Origin: CAZMHN01 sp964566145
GTDB taxonomy: Bacteria; Patescibacteriota; Patescibacteriia; Veblenbacterales; UBA10138
DNA length: 64,000 nucleotides
Direction: 5' to 3'
Assembly (NCBI GenBank): GCA_964566145.1
Contig: CAZMHN010000002.1
Location: forward strand, 10,452-74,451
Part shown: positions 43,802 to 52,742 of the stretch, piece after piece
How positions within the stretch are numbered: position 1 is the first letter of the stretch
Layout: every line of letters starts with the position of its first letter
Position numbers and translations under genes: made by a program
Notes under the pieces: generated by a model
Database searches by the model: none
The model's input: the letters and a program-made list of their open reading frames with translations, nothing else
What the model was told of the DNA's origin: nothing

Positions 43802-44860
43802 ATGGGAACTGAATTCATAGTTTTACTGGCGGTCGTGGTGGCTGGTTTTGCCGCCATGCTGTGGTTTTTGCGCACGCGGGCCGGCGAGCCGAAACAGGAC
43901 AACCAGTCCATGTTGCTGCTCCAGAACCAGCTGAACGAGCTGACGCGCACGCTGGATACCAAGCTGGGCGAATCCACGCGCATTCTGCAAACCCAGTTCG
44001 GCGAGTCGGCCAGGATAATCCGCGACGTGACCGAGCGCCTGACCAAGCTGGACGAGACCAACCGCCAGGTGGTGAATTTCGCGGACCAGCTTCAGAGTCT
44101 GCAGGACATCCTGAAGAACCCGAAGCAGCGCGGCATCCTGGGTGAGTACTATCTGGAAACACTTCTGAAGAACATACTGCCGCCAGACCACTACGAAATG
44201 CAGTTCGATTTGGGCACGGACGAATCGACCGGACAAAAGCTCATTGCCGACGCAGTCATCAAAGTGAAGGACAAGCTCATCCCAGTGGACTCAAAGTTCA
44301 GCCTGGAGAACTACAACCGCCTGGTGGAAGCGCATACTGACGAAGAGAGGGATCGGTACGAAAAAGCTTTCGTCAACGACCTCAAGCTCCGCATACAGGA
44401 AACAGCCAAGTACATCCGGCCTGAGAAGGGCACGCTGGATTTTGCGTTCATGTTCATCCCGCACGAGGCCATTTACTACGACCTGCTCATAAACAAGATA
44501 GGGGCGGTGACCGAGAACACAGAGAACCTGGTCCAGCGCGCGGCGGGCAAGTACAAGGTCATCATCGTATCGCCAACGTCTTTCCTGGCGTATCTGCAAA
44601 CGGTGCTCCAGGGTTTGCGCGCCATGATGATAGAAGAATCGGCCAAGGAGATACGCAAGAACGTGGAGCTTCTGGGCAAGCACCTTTCCAGTTATGAGGA
44701 TTACATGAAGAAGCTCGGCAACCACCTGGGTACGTCGGTGAACGCGTATAACACGGCGTATGACGAGCTCAGGAAGGTGGACAAGGACGTCATGAAGATA
44801 TCCGGCTCGGCCGCAGGCATAGAACCCCTGCAACTGGAGAAACCGAAAGACCGTGAGTGA
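43802..44860 (+). CDS. rmuC: DNA recombination protein RmuC
   Basis: The 352-aa protein has an N-terminal membrane helix (about 5-23), a coiled coil (about 35-105, LLLQNQLNELTRTLDTKLGESTRIL), and the RmuC nuclease-like domain with GILGEYYLETLLKNILPPDHYEMQ, IPVDSKFSLENY and FIPHEAIYYDLL. The E...PVDSKF pattern belongs to a PD-(D/E)XK-like fold. RmuC limits DNA inversions at repeats in E. coli. The membrane anchor is typical of the family. Confidence 0.93.
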   Translation: MGTEFIVLLAVVVAGFAAMLWFLRTRAGEPKQDNQSMLLLQNQLNELTRTLDTKLGESTRILQTQFGESARIIRDVTERLTKLDETNRQVVNFADQLQSLQDILKNPKQRGILGEYYLETLLKNILPPDHYEMQFDLGTDESTGQKLIADAVIKVKDKLIPVDSKFSLENYNRLVEAHTDEERDRYEKAFVNDLKLRIQETAKYIRPEKGTLDFAFMFIPHEAIYYDLLINKIGAVTENTENLVQRAAGKYKVIIVSPTSFLAYLQTVLQGLRAMMIEESAKEIRKNVELLGKHLSSYEDYMKKLGNHLGTSVNAYNTAYDELRKVDKDVMKISGSAAGIEPLQLEKPKDRE

Positions 44861-44898
44861 ACAAGGGGATTTTTGGGGGTTTTAGGATGAGTAGGAGT

Positions 44899-44922
44899 TT
44901 TTTGGCTAAGTTAAGCCAAAAA
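44899..44922. terminator. A/T-flanked hairpin between rmuC and the atp operon
   Basis: TTTTTGGCT (44899-44907), loop AAGTTA, AGCCAAAAA (44914-44922). A closely similar hairpin occurs at 56014-56029. Weak terminator, plus-strand T-run after GG. Confidence 0.5.
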
Positions 44923-44934
44923 GGTTTTTATGCG

Positions 44935-44963
44935 TTGACGCGGGGCCTCAGGCAGGGTATACT
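44935..44963 (+). promoter_or_regulatory. Sigma-70 promoter of the ATP synthase operon
   Basis: TTGACG (44935-44940), 17-nt spacer, TATACT (44958-44963). Start site near 44970, 13-19 nt before the first ATGs at 44983 and 44989. Confidence 0.85.
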
Positions 44964-44982
44964 TGTCCCTCGATTGTGAACT

Positions 44983-45294
44983 ATGGTTATGGATAATCCC
45001 AAGCAAGACGCTAATTCGAATCGATCATTGTTCCGGGCCTTAGGCCTGGCTTGGGAGCTTGGATACACCATAGCTATACCGCTGGTCATTCTGGCGCTGG
45101 TCGGACGGCTGTTGGACAAGACGCTCAATTCCTCCCCCTGGTTCCTTCTGGCCGGGGTGCTTTTGTCCATCGTAGCTTCCACGTGGCTCGTGTACCGTAA
45201 GACTAAATTGATAGTCGACGACTCGGCGCGGGCCCCGTCCTCACAGGCCGGACAGGCTGGCGAGGCAAAGAACGAAACTGACCATACGGTATGA
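44983..45294 (+). CDS. ATP synthase accessory protein AtpZ/AtpI-like
   Basis: The 103-aa product has two membrane helices (about 24-42 and 52-70) separated by RLLDKTLNSSPW, the pattern of AtpZ/AtpI-type proteins that assist c-ring assembly or cation transport. It is the first gene of the operon and overlaps atpB by 4 nt (ATGA). The start could also be ATG 44989. The Pro/Ala-rich C-terminus is hydrophilic. Confidence 0.82.
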   Translation: MVMDNPKQDANSNRSLFRALGLAWELGYTIAIPLVILALVGRLLDKTLNSSPWFLLAGVLLSIVASTWLVYRKTKLIVDDSARAPSSQAGQAGEAKNETDHTV

Positions 45295-46064
45295 ACATTT
45301 CCCTGGCAGCAGAACCAATTTTCCATCTAGGCTCGTTCGCCGTCACCAATTCACTGCTCGTGGCCGTGCTGGTGATGGCTTTTTTGTGCACCCTGGCGCT
45401 GGTGTTGTCGCGGCGTAAGCTGGCGGCGGTGCCCCAAGGACTGCAGAATCTGACCGAGACCGTCATCGAAGGCGCGCTCTCATTCGTAGAATCGGTGGTC
45501 GGCGACCGCGCCAAAGCGGAACGGTTCCTGCCTTTGACGGCTACCATCTTCTTTTTTGTTCTGTTCTCGAACTGGTTCGGGCTCCTGCCCGGCGTGGGCA
45601 CCATCGGCCTGTATGAAACGCACAACGGGCACCAGGTGCTCGTGCCGTTCCTCAGGTCCGCTTCAGCCGACCTCAACGGCACCCTGGCCATCGCCCTAAT
45701 CTCGGTTCTGGGCACGCAGCTGTTCGGCATCATCACGCTGGGGTTTGTGAAGCACACCAGTAAGTATGTGGACGTCATGGGGCTCATCAAGCACTTCTCG
45801 TTTCAGAAGGTCATCATGTTTTTCGTAGGCATCCTGGAGCTCATTTCCGAGGTGGCCAAAGTGGTTTCCTTCTCCTTCCGTCTCTTCGGCAACATCTTCG
45901 CCGGCGAAGTGCTCCTCATAGTCGTATCCGCGCTGGTTCCGTTCCTGGCGCCTCTGCCGTTCCTGTTCCTGGAGGTATTCGTCGGGTTTGTGCAGGCACT
46001 GGTGTTCTCGCTCCTCACTTTGGTGTTCCTTACCATAGCGACGGTTGAACACGCGGAGCACTAG
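45291..46064 (+). CDS. atpB: ATP synthase Fo subunit a
   Basis: The 257-aa membrane protein forms the proton channel against the c-ring. It has about five or six helices. The conserved Arg of helix 4 is in VSFSFRLFGNIFAGEVLL, and the last helix reads FLEVFVGFVQALVFSLLTLVFL with the conserved Q. These are key subunit a features. It overlaps the AtpZ-like gene and is followed by a 126-nt structured spacer before atpE. Confidence 0.95.
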   Translation: MNISLAAEPIFHLGSFAVTNSLLVAVLVMAFLCTLALVLSRRKLAAVPQGLQNLTETVIEGALSFVESVVGDRAKAERFLPLTATIFFFVLFSNWFGLLPGVGTIGLYETHNGHQVLVPFLRSASADLNGTLAIALISVLGTQLFGIITLGFVKHTSKYVDVMGLIKHFSFQKVIMFFVGILELISEVAKVVSFSFRLFGNIFAGEVLLIVVSALVPFLAPLPFLFLEVFVGFVQALVFSLLTLVFLTIATVEHAEH

Positions 46065-46070
46065 TGCGTG

Positions 46071-46174
46071 GCGTTTCCCCCGGAATCGTCCGGGCGAGAC
46101 GCTAATCACTAGCTTAAGCGTACGGGACGACGGCGTTACATAAAAAATCATTCGCCGTAGCGCAACGAACGCTT
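46071..46174 (+). promoter_or_regulatory. Structured intercistronic region atpB-atpE
   Basis: Hairpin 1: GCGT...CCCGGA-ATCG-TCCGGG...ACGC (46071-46102). Hairpin 2: AAGCGT (46116-46121)/ACGCTT (46169-46174) and inner ACGGCG (46130-46135)/CGCCGT (46153-46158). The 3' arm touches the atpE Shine-Dalgarno GAAAGG (46175-46180). Confidence 0.65.
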
Positions 46175-46190
46175 GAAAGGTCTAAAGAGT

Positions 46191-46466
46191 ATGGCACTCG
46201 AACAAGAAGCCATGGAGCTTGCCCAGACCGCCAGCGGGTTCACCCCTGACGTGCTGAAGGGCATGGCTGCCGGCGCCACTATCGCCATCGGCGGAATTTT
46301 TCCGGCCATGGCCATTGGACGCCTGGCCGCCAAGGCCATGGAATCCATCGGACGCAACCCCGAGGCTGCGGCCAAAGTGCAGACGGCCATGATACTGGCA
46401 ACAGCCTTCTGTGAGGCTATCGCCATCTACGCGCTGGTTATGGCGCTCATCATAAAGTTCGTCTAG
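46191..46466 (+). CDS. atpE: ATP synthase Fo subunit c
   Basis: The 91-aa hairpin membrane protein forms the rotor ring. Helix 1 is [32 protein letters not shown] and helix 2 carries the carboxylate in [19 protein letters not shown]. The Na+-type ligands are missing: the helix 1 Gln is Ile and the residue after the Glu is Ala, not Ser/Thr, so H+ coupling is inferred. ATG 46191 has GAAAGG 10 nt upstream. Hairpins flank the gene on both sides. Confidence 0.94.
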   Translation: MALEQEAMELAQTASGFTPDVLKGMAAGATIAIGGIFPAMAIGRLAAKAMESIGRNPEAAAKVQTAMILATAFCEAIAIYALVMALIIKFV

Positions 46467-46485
46467 AACTTAGCGTTCGCATCAC

Positions 46486-46513
46486 GGCGGAACGTGCCCA
46501 AAGCACGGCCGCC
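46486..46513 (+). promoter_or_regulatory. Intercistronic hairpin atpE-atpF
   Basis: GGCGG-AA-CGTGC, loop CCAAA, GCACG-G-CCGCC: ten pairs around a small internal loop. No T-run follows, so it is not an obvious terminator; it may mark a processing or stability boundary. Confidence 0.65.
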
Positions 46514-46549
46514 CTAACGTGAACACTAGGCAATAAACCACTTGAGCGT

Positions 46550-47056
46550 ATGGAACTCATCACCAAACTAGGCATCGACTGGAAACTTCTGCTGGCGCAG
46601 ATAGTGAATTTCCTCATCGTTTTAGGCGTGCTGTATCGCTTCCTGTACCGTCCGCTCGTGAAGCACCTGGCTGACCGCAAGGAGCGCATCGACCGCTCCC
46701 TGCAGGAGGCTCAGCGCATAGAGGAAGAGCTCAGGGCAATCCAAAACAGGAAGGCCGAAGCGGAACTGGAAGCCAAGCGCCGCGCCCAGGAGATAGTGGA
46801 CGAGGCCATGAAAGAAGCCGGCGGCCGGCGCCAGGAGATACTGGAGAAGGTGAAAGAAGAGGCGGCCGAGGCCGTACGGGAGGCCCGCAGGCAGATGGAG
46901 TCGGAGCGCGAAGCGGTCCTGACCGACGTGCGGAGAGAAGCGGCCAAGCTCGTGACCCTGGCCGTAACCCGCGTGATTGGGAAGCTGAAGCCGGGCGACA
47001 TAGACAAGGAACTCGTGACCGAGGTCGTTGCCGAGCTTGCCAAACGAAGAGGGTAG
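46550..47056 (+). CDS. atpF: ATP synthase Fo subunit b
   Basis: The 168-aa stator protein has one N-terminal membrane helix (about 12-30, LLLAQIVNFLIVLGVLYRFLY) and a long charged coiled coil rich in Glu, Arg and Ala (about 35-155). The helix motif QIVNFLIVLGVLYRFLYRP is family-typical. It bridges the membrane to F1 through the delta subunit, whose gene starts 1 nt after its stop. Confidence 0.94.
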   Translation: MELITKLGIDWKLLLAQIVNFLIVLGVLYRFLYRPLVKHLADRKERIDRSLQEAQRIEEELRAIQNRKAEAELEAKRRAQEIVDEAMKEAGGRRQEILEKVKEEAAEAVREARRQMESEREAVLTDVRREAAKLVTLAVTRVIGKLKPGDIDKELVTEVVAELAKRRG

Positions 47057-47057
47057 T

Positions 47058-47468
47058 ATGAGACTGACCCCGCGACATTACGCAGAAGCTTACCTGGTGC
47101 TGGCAGAACAGGTGCACGCCCGGCAGTTGCCCGAGTTGGCGCGCCGGTTCTGGGAACTCGTGGCCCGTGAGCGGAAGTTCGCCTGGCGCAAGCGCATCAT
47201 GCTTGAAGCTGGTGAGCTGCAGCTGGTGCGTTCCGGGGGAACAAAGGTTTTTGTGCAGACTGCCCGAGAGCCAGGTCCGGACATGAAGCGCCTCATCGAG
47301 CGCGGCCTAGCTAAGAGCTTGGGTAAGGCGGTTGAAATCGAGTATGCGGTGAAACCCCACCTGCTTTCCGGCGCGGTCATTGAGATGGACGACCGTCGGT
47401 ACGACGGGAGCCTGAAGGGCAGGCTCGACGCACTGGAGCGCGCCCTGGCCGGAGAGGTACATTCCTAA
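47058..47468 (+). CDS. atpH: ATP synthase F1 subunit delta
   Basis: The 136-aa product is the connector between the b stalk and alpha3beta3. It is identified by position between atpF and atpA, by [13 protein letters not shown] (typical ARRYAEALF-like start) and the C-terminal [30 protein letters not shown]. It is shorter than the usual 175-180 aa, as the N-terminal helical domain is reduced. ATG 47058 follows the atpF stop directly. Confidence 0.87.
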   Translation: MRLTPRHYAEAYLVLAEQVHARQLPELARRFWELVARERKFAWRKRIMLEAGELQLVRSGGTKVFVQTAREPGPDMKRLIERGLAKSLGKAVEIEYAVKPHLLSGAVIEMDDRRYDGSLKGRLDALERALAGEVHS

Positions 47469-47502
47469 ACTTTCATTGACTAGCATTCATTTTTGGAAAC
47501 AT

Positions 47503-49005
47503 ATGGCAGCACCATCAGCCAATCCGTTGGTACGAACGCTTGAGCAGGAACTTAAGGGGTTCGAAGCCAAGATAACCGAAGAGCGCGTCGGCACCGTAGT
47601 CGAGGTGGGAGACGGCATAGCCAAGGTCTCCGGCCTCAGGGACTGTTTGTCCGCCGAAATGCTTGAATTCCCGCACGGCGTCAAGGGCGTGGCTCTGAAC
47701 CTGGAGGAATCGCAGGTCGGCGTCATGATTCTGGGCGAGTACCATGAGGTGAAGGAAGGCGACACCGTGAAGTCGACCGGCAAGATACTCTCCGTGCCGG
47801 TGGGCAAGGGTGTCATCGGACGCGTGGTGAACGCGCTGGGCGAACCGGTGGACGGCAAGGGCCCGGTCAAGGCCGACGCCGAGTACCCCGTGGAGCGCAT
47901 TGCGCCCCGGGTCATCACCAGGCAATCCGTGACCCAGCCTTTGCAGACCGGGGTCAAGGCCATCGACAGCATGATACCCATTGGCCGCGGCCAGCGCGAG
48001 CTCATCATAGGCGACCGGCAGACCGGCAAAACCGCCGTGGCCGTCGACACCATCATAAACCAGAAGGGGCAGAACGTGACCTGCATCTACGTAGGCATCG
48101 GGCAGAAGGAATCCAAGGTGGCGCGCATCGTAGCCAAACTCGAGGAGGCCGGAGCCATGGCCTACACCACGGTCGTGCTGGCAGGCGCTTCGGATCCGGC
48201 CGCCATGTCGTTCCTGGCTCCGTACGCCGGATGCGCTATGGGCGAATACTTCATGGACAAGGGCCAAGACGTTCTTCTGGTGTACGACGACCTAAGTAAG
48301 CACGCCGTAGCGTATCGCGCCGTGTCGCTCCTCTTGAGGCGGCCGCCCGGACGCGAGGCCTACCCCGGCGACATTTTCTACCTCCACTCCCGTTTGCTGG
48401 AACGGGCCGCCAAGCTGAACAAGGATTACGGCGGGGGCAGCTTGACCGCGCTTCCCATCATTGAAACGCAGGCCGGCGACGTATCGGCCTACATACCGAC
48501 TAACGTCATTTCCATTACCGACGGGCAGATATACCTAGAGAGCGATTTGTTCTACCAGGGCATTCGGCCGGCCTTGAACGTGGGCATCTCGGTGTCGCGC
48601 GTTGGTTCCGCCGCCCAGGTGAAAGCCATGAAAAAGGTGGCAGGCAAGCTCAGGCTCGACATGGCCCAATACCGCGAGCTGGCCGCGTTCGCCCAGTTCG
48701 GCAGCGACCTGGACGAGGCGACCAAACAGCGCATCGAGCGCGGCCGACGCACCACGGAAGTGCTCAAACAGGGACAGTACGAGCCCATGAGCGTGGCGCA
48801 CCAGATAGCCATCCTGTACGCAGTGACGAACGGCTACCTGGATGAGGTGGCGGTGGCGGAAGTGCAGGCGTGGGAAAAGAAGTTCCATGCGTTCATGGAC
48901 AAGCAGGCTGTGCTGAATCAGATAGGGGAGAAGCGCGAGCTTACGCCGGAGATAGAGGAAACGCTGAAGCAGGCCATCAGTGATTTTAAGGCAATGGCAG
49001 TTTAG
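47503..49005 (+). CDS. atpA: ATP synthase F1 subunit alpha
   Basis: The 500-aa non-catalytic nucleotide-binding subunit has Walker A GDRQTGKT (170-177, K176), the [20 protein letters not shown] segment, and [34 protein letters not shown]. The C-terminal helical domain is complete. ATG 47503 is the family start; the upstream in-frame extension is rejected. Confidence 0.97.
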   Translation: MAAPSANPLVRTLEQELKGFEAKITEERVGTVVEVGDGIAKVSGLRDCLSAEMLEFPHGVKGVALNLEESQVGVMILGEYHEVKEGDTVKSTGKILSVPVGKGVIGRVVNALGEPVDGKGPVKADAEYPVERIAPRVITRQSVTQPLQTGVKAIDSMIPIGRGQRELIIGDRQTGKTAVAVDTIINQKGQNVTCIYVGIGQKESKVARIVAKLEEAGAMAYTTVVLAGASDPAAMSFLAPYAGCAMGEYFMDKGQDVLLVYDDLSKHAVAYRAVSLLLRRPPGREAYPGDIFYLHSRLLERAAKLNKDYGGGSLTALPIIETQAGDVSAYIPTNVISITDGQIYLESDLFYQGIRPALNVGISVSRVGSAAQVKAMKKVAGKLRLDMAQYRELAAFAQFGSDLDEATKQRIERGRRTTEVLKQGQYEPMSVAHQIAILYAVTNGYLDEVAVAEVQAWEKKFHAFMDKQAVLNQIGEKRELTPEIEETLKQAISDFKAMAV

Positions 49006-49058
49006 CCGTGCAGGTTCATTACGCCCCTCACGAGACCATCTTCTAGGTCACGCATCTT

Positions 49059-49991
49059 ATGCCTCAGGCCACACGAGAGATCAAGCGCCGCATACGGTCC
49101 ATCAAGAACACCCACCAGATAACCAAAGCGATGGAGCTGGTGTCGGCCGCCAAGATGAGAAAAGCGGTGCAGAACGTGCTGGCGACGCGCGCCTACGGCG
49201 ACTTGGCTTGGCAGTTGTTGCAGGAGTTGGCCAAACGCACGGACGCTTCGCAGCACCCCTTGCTTGCAAAACGGGAAAGCGTGAAACGCGTGGGGCTCAT
49301 CCTGGTCAGCTCGAACCGCGGCTTGTGCGGCGGGTTCAACCACCAGCTGGTGAACCGCGTGAAAGCGTATTTGAAGCACCACCGCGACGTGGAAGTCGAG
49401 CTGGAGGCTGACCTCATGGCTGTCGGCCGCCGCGGCCGCGACCTCATGTTCCGTCTGGGAGAGGCCATCGTGGCCGAATTCACGAAAGCCGACGTCACCA
49501 CCCGCCTGGAAGAGGTGACGCCCGTGGCCAGGCTGGCCATGGACGACTACCTTTCAGGCAAGTACGACCGCATCGTCATCGCCTATACCGATTTCATTTC
49601 ACCCATCACCCAAAAGCCGCGCATCAAACAGCTTCTGCCTTTGGTGGCGGAGCCTGACCCGTATCTGGGCGAGGCCAGGCTTCCGGGCGCGTTCCAGCGC
49701 GATTTGGCGGCCGAAGGCCACCGCTACAACAGCGAGTATTTGTTCGAGCCTTCGCCTGATGAAGTACTGGAATCCCTGTTGCCGCGCCTCATCGAAATGC
49801 AGCTGTACCAGGCCTTGCTGGAGTCGGACGCGGCCGAGCACTCCGCCCGCATGATGGCCATGAGGAACGCTACCGAAGCGGCCAAAGACATGATAGATTC
49901 CCTAACCCTTACCTATAACCAGGCCAGGCAGGCGAGCATCACCACCGAACTTGCCGATATCACTGGCGGCCGCGTGGCCGTGGAAGCTTAA
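49059..49991 (+). CDS. atpG: ATP synthase F1 subunit gamma
   Basis: The 310-aa central shaft has N- and C-terminal coiled-coil helices: REIKRRIRSIKNTHQITKAMELVSAAKMRKA at the start and MMAMRNATEAAKDMIDSLTLTYNQARQASITTELADITGG at the end, both highly conserved. The middle LVSSNRGLCGGFN motif is present. It lies 53 nt after atpA. Confidence 0.96.
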   Translation: MPQATREIKRRIRSIKNTHQITKAMELVSAAKMRKAVQNVLATRAYGDLAWQLLQELAKRTDASQHPLLAKRESVKRVGLILVSSNRGLCGGFNHQLVNRVKAYLKHHRDVEVELEADLMAVGRRGRDLMFRLGEAIVAEFTKADVTTRLEEVTPVARLAMDDYLSGKYDRIVIAYTDFISPITQKPRIKQLLPLVAEPDPYLGEARLPGAFQRDLAAEGHRYNSEYLFEPSPDEVLESLLPRLIEMQLYQALLESDAAEHSARMMAMRNATEAAKDMIDSLTLTYNQARQASITTELADITGGRVAVEA

Positions 49992-51383
<1,392 letters not shown>

Positions 51384-51392
51384 TTTTGTTCC

Positions 51393-51839
51393 ATGCCTAA
51401 GAACATCTACTTCCAAATAGCCACACCTGAGCGCATCGTGTTCGAGGCGCCCGCGGCCGAACAGGTGACCCTGCCTACGACCATGGGGCAGATTACGGTG
51501 CTGCCGGACCACTTGCCCCTCGTGGCCACCCTGATCCCGGGCGAGCTTTGGGTGAAGGTGGGCGGGGAAGAGGTGTCCATGGCGGTTTCCGGCGGTTTCA
51601 TCGAGGTAGGCGAGGGCAGGGTGGTGGTGCTGGCAGATACGGCGGAGCGCGCCGAGGAGCTGGACGAGAAGCGGGCCGATGAGGCCCGGGCCAGGGCCCA
51701 CGAGCTCATGCAACAGCAACGTACGGCGGAAAGCACGGATTACGCCGCGCTGGCCGCCAAGCTCGAAAAGGAGCTAGCCCGTCTGCACGTGGCACGGAAG
51801 CACCGCGACCGACAACGCCCAGGCATACGGGTGGAATAA
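51393..51839 (+). CDS. atpC: ATP synthase F1 subunit epsilon
   Basis: The 148-aa product has the N-terminal beta-sandwich (IATPERIVFEAPAAEQVTLPTTMGQITVLPDHLPLVATL, GGFIEVGEGRVVVLADTAERAEELD) and a long charged C-terminal helical part. This C-domain can inhibit ATP hydrolysis in other bacteria. It is the last atp gene; no clear terminator hairpin follows before the next gene. Confidence 0.95.
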   Translation: MPKNIYFQIATPERIVFEAPAAEQVTLPTTMGQITVLPDHLPLVATLIPGELWVKVGGEEVSMAVSGGFIEVGEGRVVVLADTAERAEELDEKRADEARARAHELMQQQRTAESTDYAALAAKLEKELARLHVARKHRDRQRPGIRVE

Positions 51840-51897
51840 GTCAGGCTTTTGATGTTTGGATTATTTTTTATACACAAACACCTAAACACACATAACC

Positions 51898-52659
51898 ATG
51901 AGTGAACATATGGAACATACACATAACAGTGAAGCTGAGCGACTTTGGCGCGACCAAGAACCGATGCTTACGCGCATGCGGGAGATGGGTCCGGATGAAT
52001 ATTTCGCCAGCCTGAAGCTGGACGAGGCGTTCGAACTTAAGGATCACAGCCTGCGTTGCATGGATGAGGGCACCCCAGGCGGCATACACATGGCTGGTTC
52101 AGGCATTCTGGATAAGCGTGCTGCTACCGAGCTCGTACGCCGAGCCGGCGTTACCGGCATCTCTAGTCATGCTGGGTGCGGCGCCGCGGCCCTTTTCGCC
52201 CGCAGGGAGGGACTGGATCCAAGCAAGGCTGATGAATACGGCATTGTCTGGGCCAAGGAGTTGGCCGATGATGCGGGAGTGCCGTACGTCGGTCATATCG
52301 GCTCTGAATCCATGGCTCGTCCAGCCGAACTACATATAGCCCGCGTGGCGTATTTCGACGGCACGGGGCAATTTGATCCGTCTCAGGTGAAGGATCTACC
52401 GTCAGGTTTTGTCATCAGTCGCAAATTCATGGAGGCGCCCTACGCCAAGCAGGAAGCTGACATTGCAGTTTCCATTGCACTGGGCGAGCATGGATTCGGC
52501 GACAGACTGACTGAGGAATCTCCGTTCTACCTGGTGGCGGTAGGCGACGGCCGCCCAGGCGGCTTGTCCAGGGAAGCGCTGGAACAGGAGTTTCAGGATA
52601 TAGTTCAGCGGTCAGGCGGCCGAGTTGTAGGCTCTGGTTTCACAGCGACACCTAAGTAA
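51898..52659 (+). CDS. Beta-carbonic-anhydrase-like protein
   Basis: The 253-aa product has C54-x-D56 in LRCMDEGTP, and H91-A-G-C94 in SSHAGCGAAAL. This is the Cys-(Asp)...His-x-x-Cys zinc triad of beta-class carbonic anhydrases, with CxDEG in place of CxDSR. So the Arg partner of the catalytic Asp is missing. There is no signal peptide. Catalysis is uncertain; it may bind zinc without hydrating CO2 or act on another substrate. It is a single gene: -10-like TATACA (51869-51874), AAACACACATAA leader and own terminator. Confidence 0.55.
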   Translation: MSEHMEHTHNSEAERLWRDQEPMLTRMREMGPDEYFASLKLDEAFELKDHSLRCMDEGTPGGIHMAGSGILDKRAATELVRRAGVTGISSHAGCGAAALFARREGLDPSKADEYGIVWAKELADDAGVPYVGHIGSESMARPAELHIARVAYFDGTGQFDPSQVKDLPSGFVISRKFMEAPYAKQEADIAVSIALGEHGFGDRLTEESPFYLVAVGDGRPGGLSREALEQEFQDIVQRSGGRVVGSGFTATPK

Positions 52660-52677
52660 ACGCGCGGCAGTTTTGTG

Positions 52678-52706
52678 GCGGGGTCAAGTAATTTGGCCCC
52701 GCTTTT
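52678..52706 (+). terminator. Intrinsic terminator after the carbonic-anhydrase-like gene
   Basis: GCGGGGTC (52678-52685), 9-nt loop, GGCCCCGC (52695-52702), TTTT. One G-U pair. Confidence 0.85.
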
Positions 52707-52724
52707 GTTGTCAGTCGGAAGGGC

Positions 52725-52734
52725 GTGCTACACT
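52725..52734 (+). promoter_or_regulatory. Extended -10 promoter of the helicase (leaderless)
   Basis: TGC then TACACT (52729-52734). ATG 52743 is 8 nt downstream. Confidence 0.6.
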
Positions 52735-52742
52735 TGGCTCAT

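Noticed and set aside
44887..44979. 30-codon ORF between rmuC and the atp operon
   Set aside because: It covers the terminator-like hairpin and the whole atp promoter, and has no ribosome binding site.
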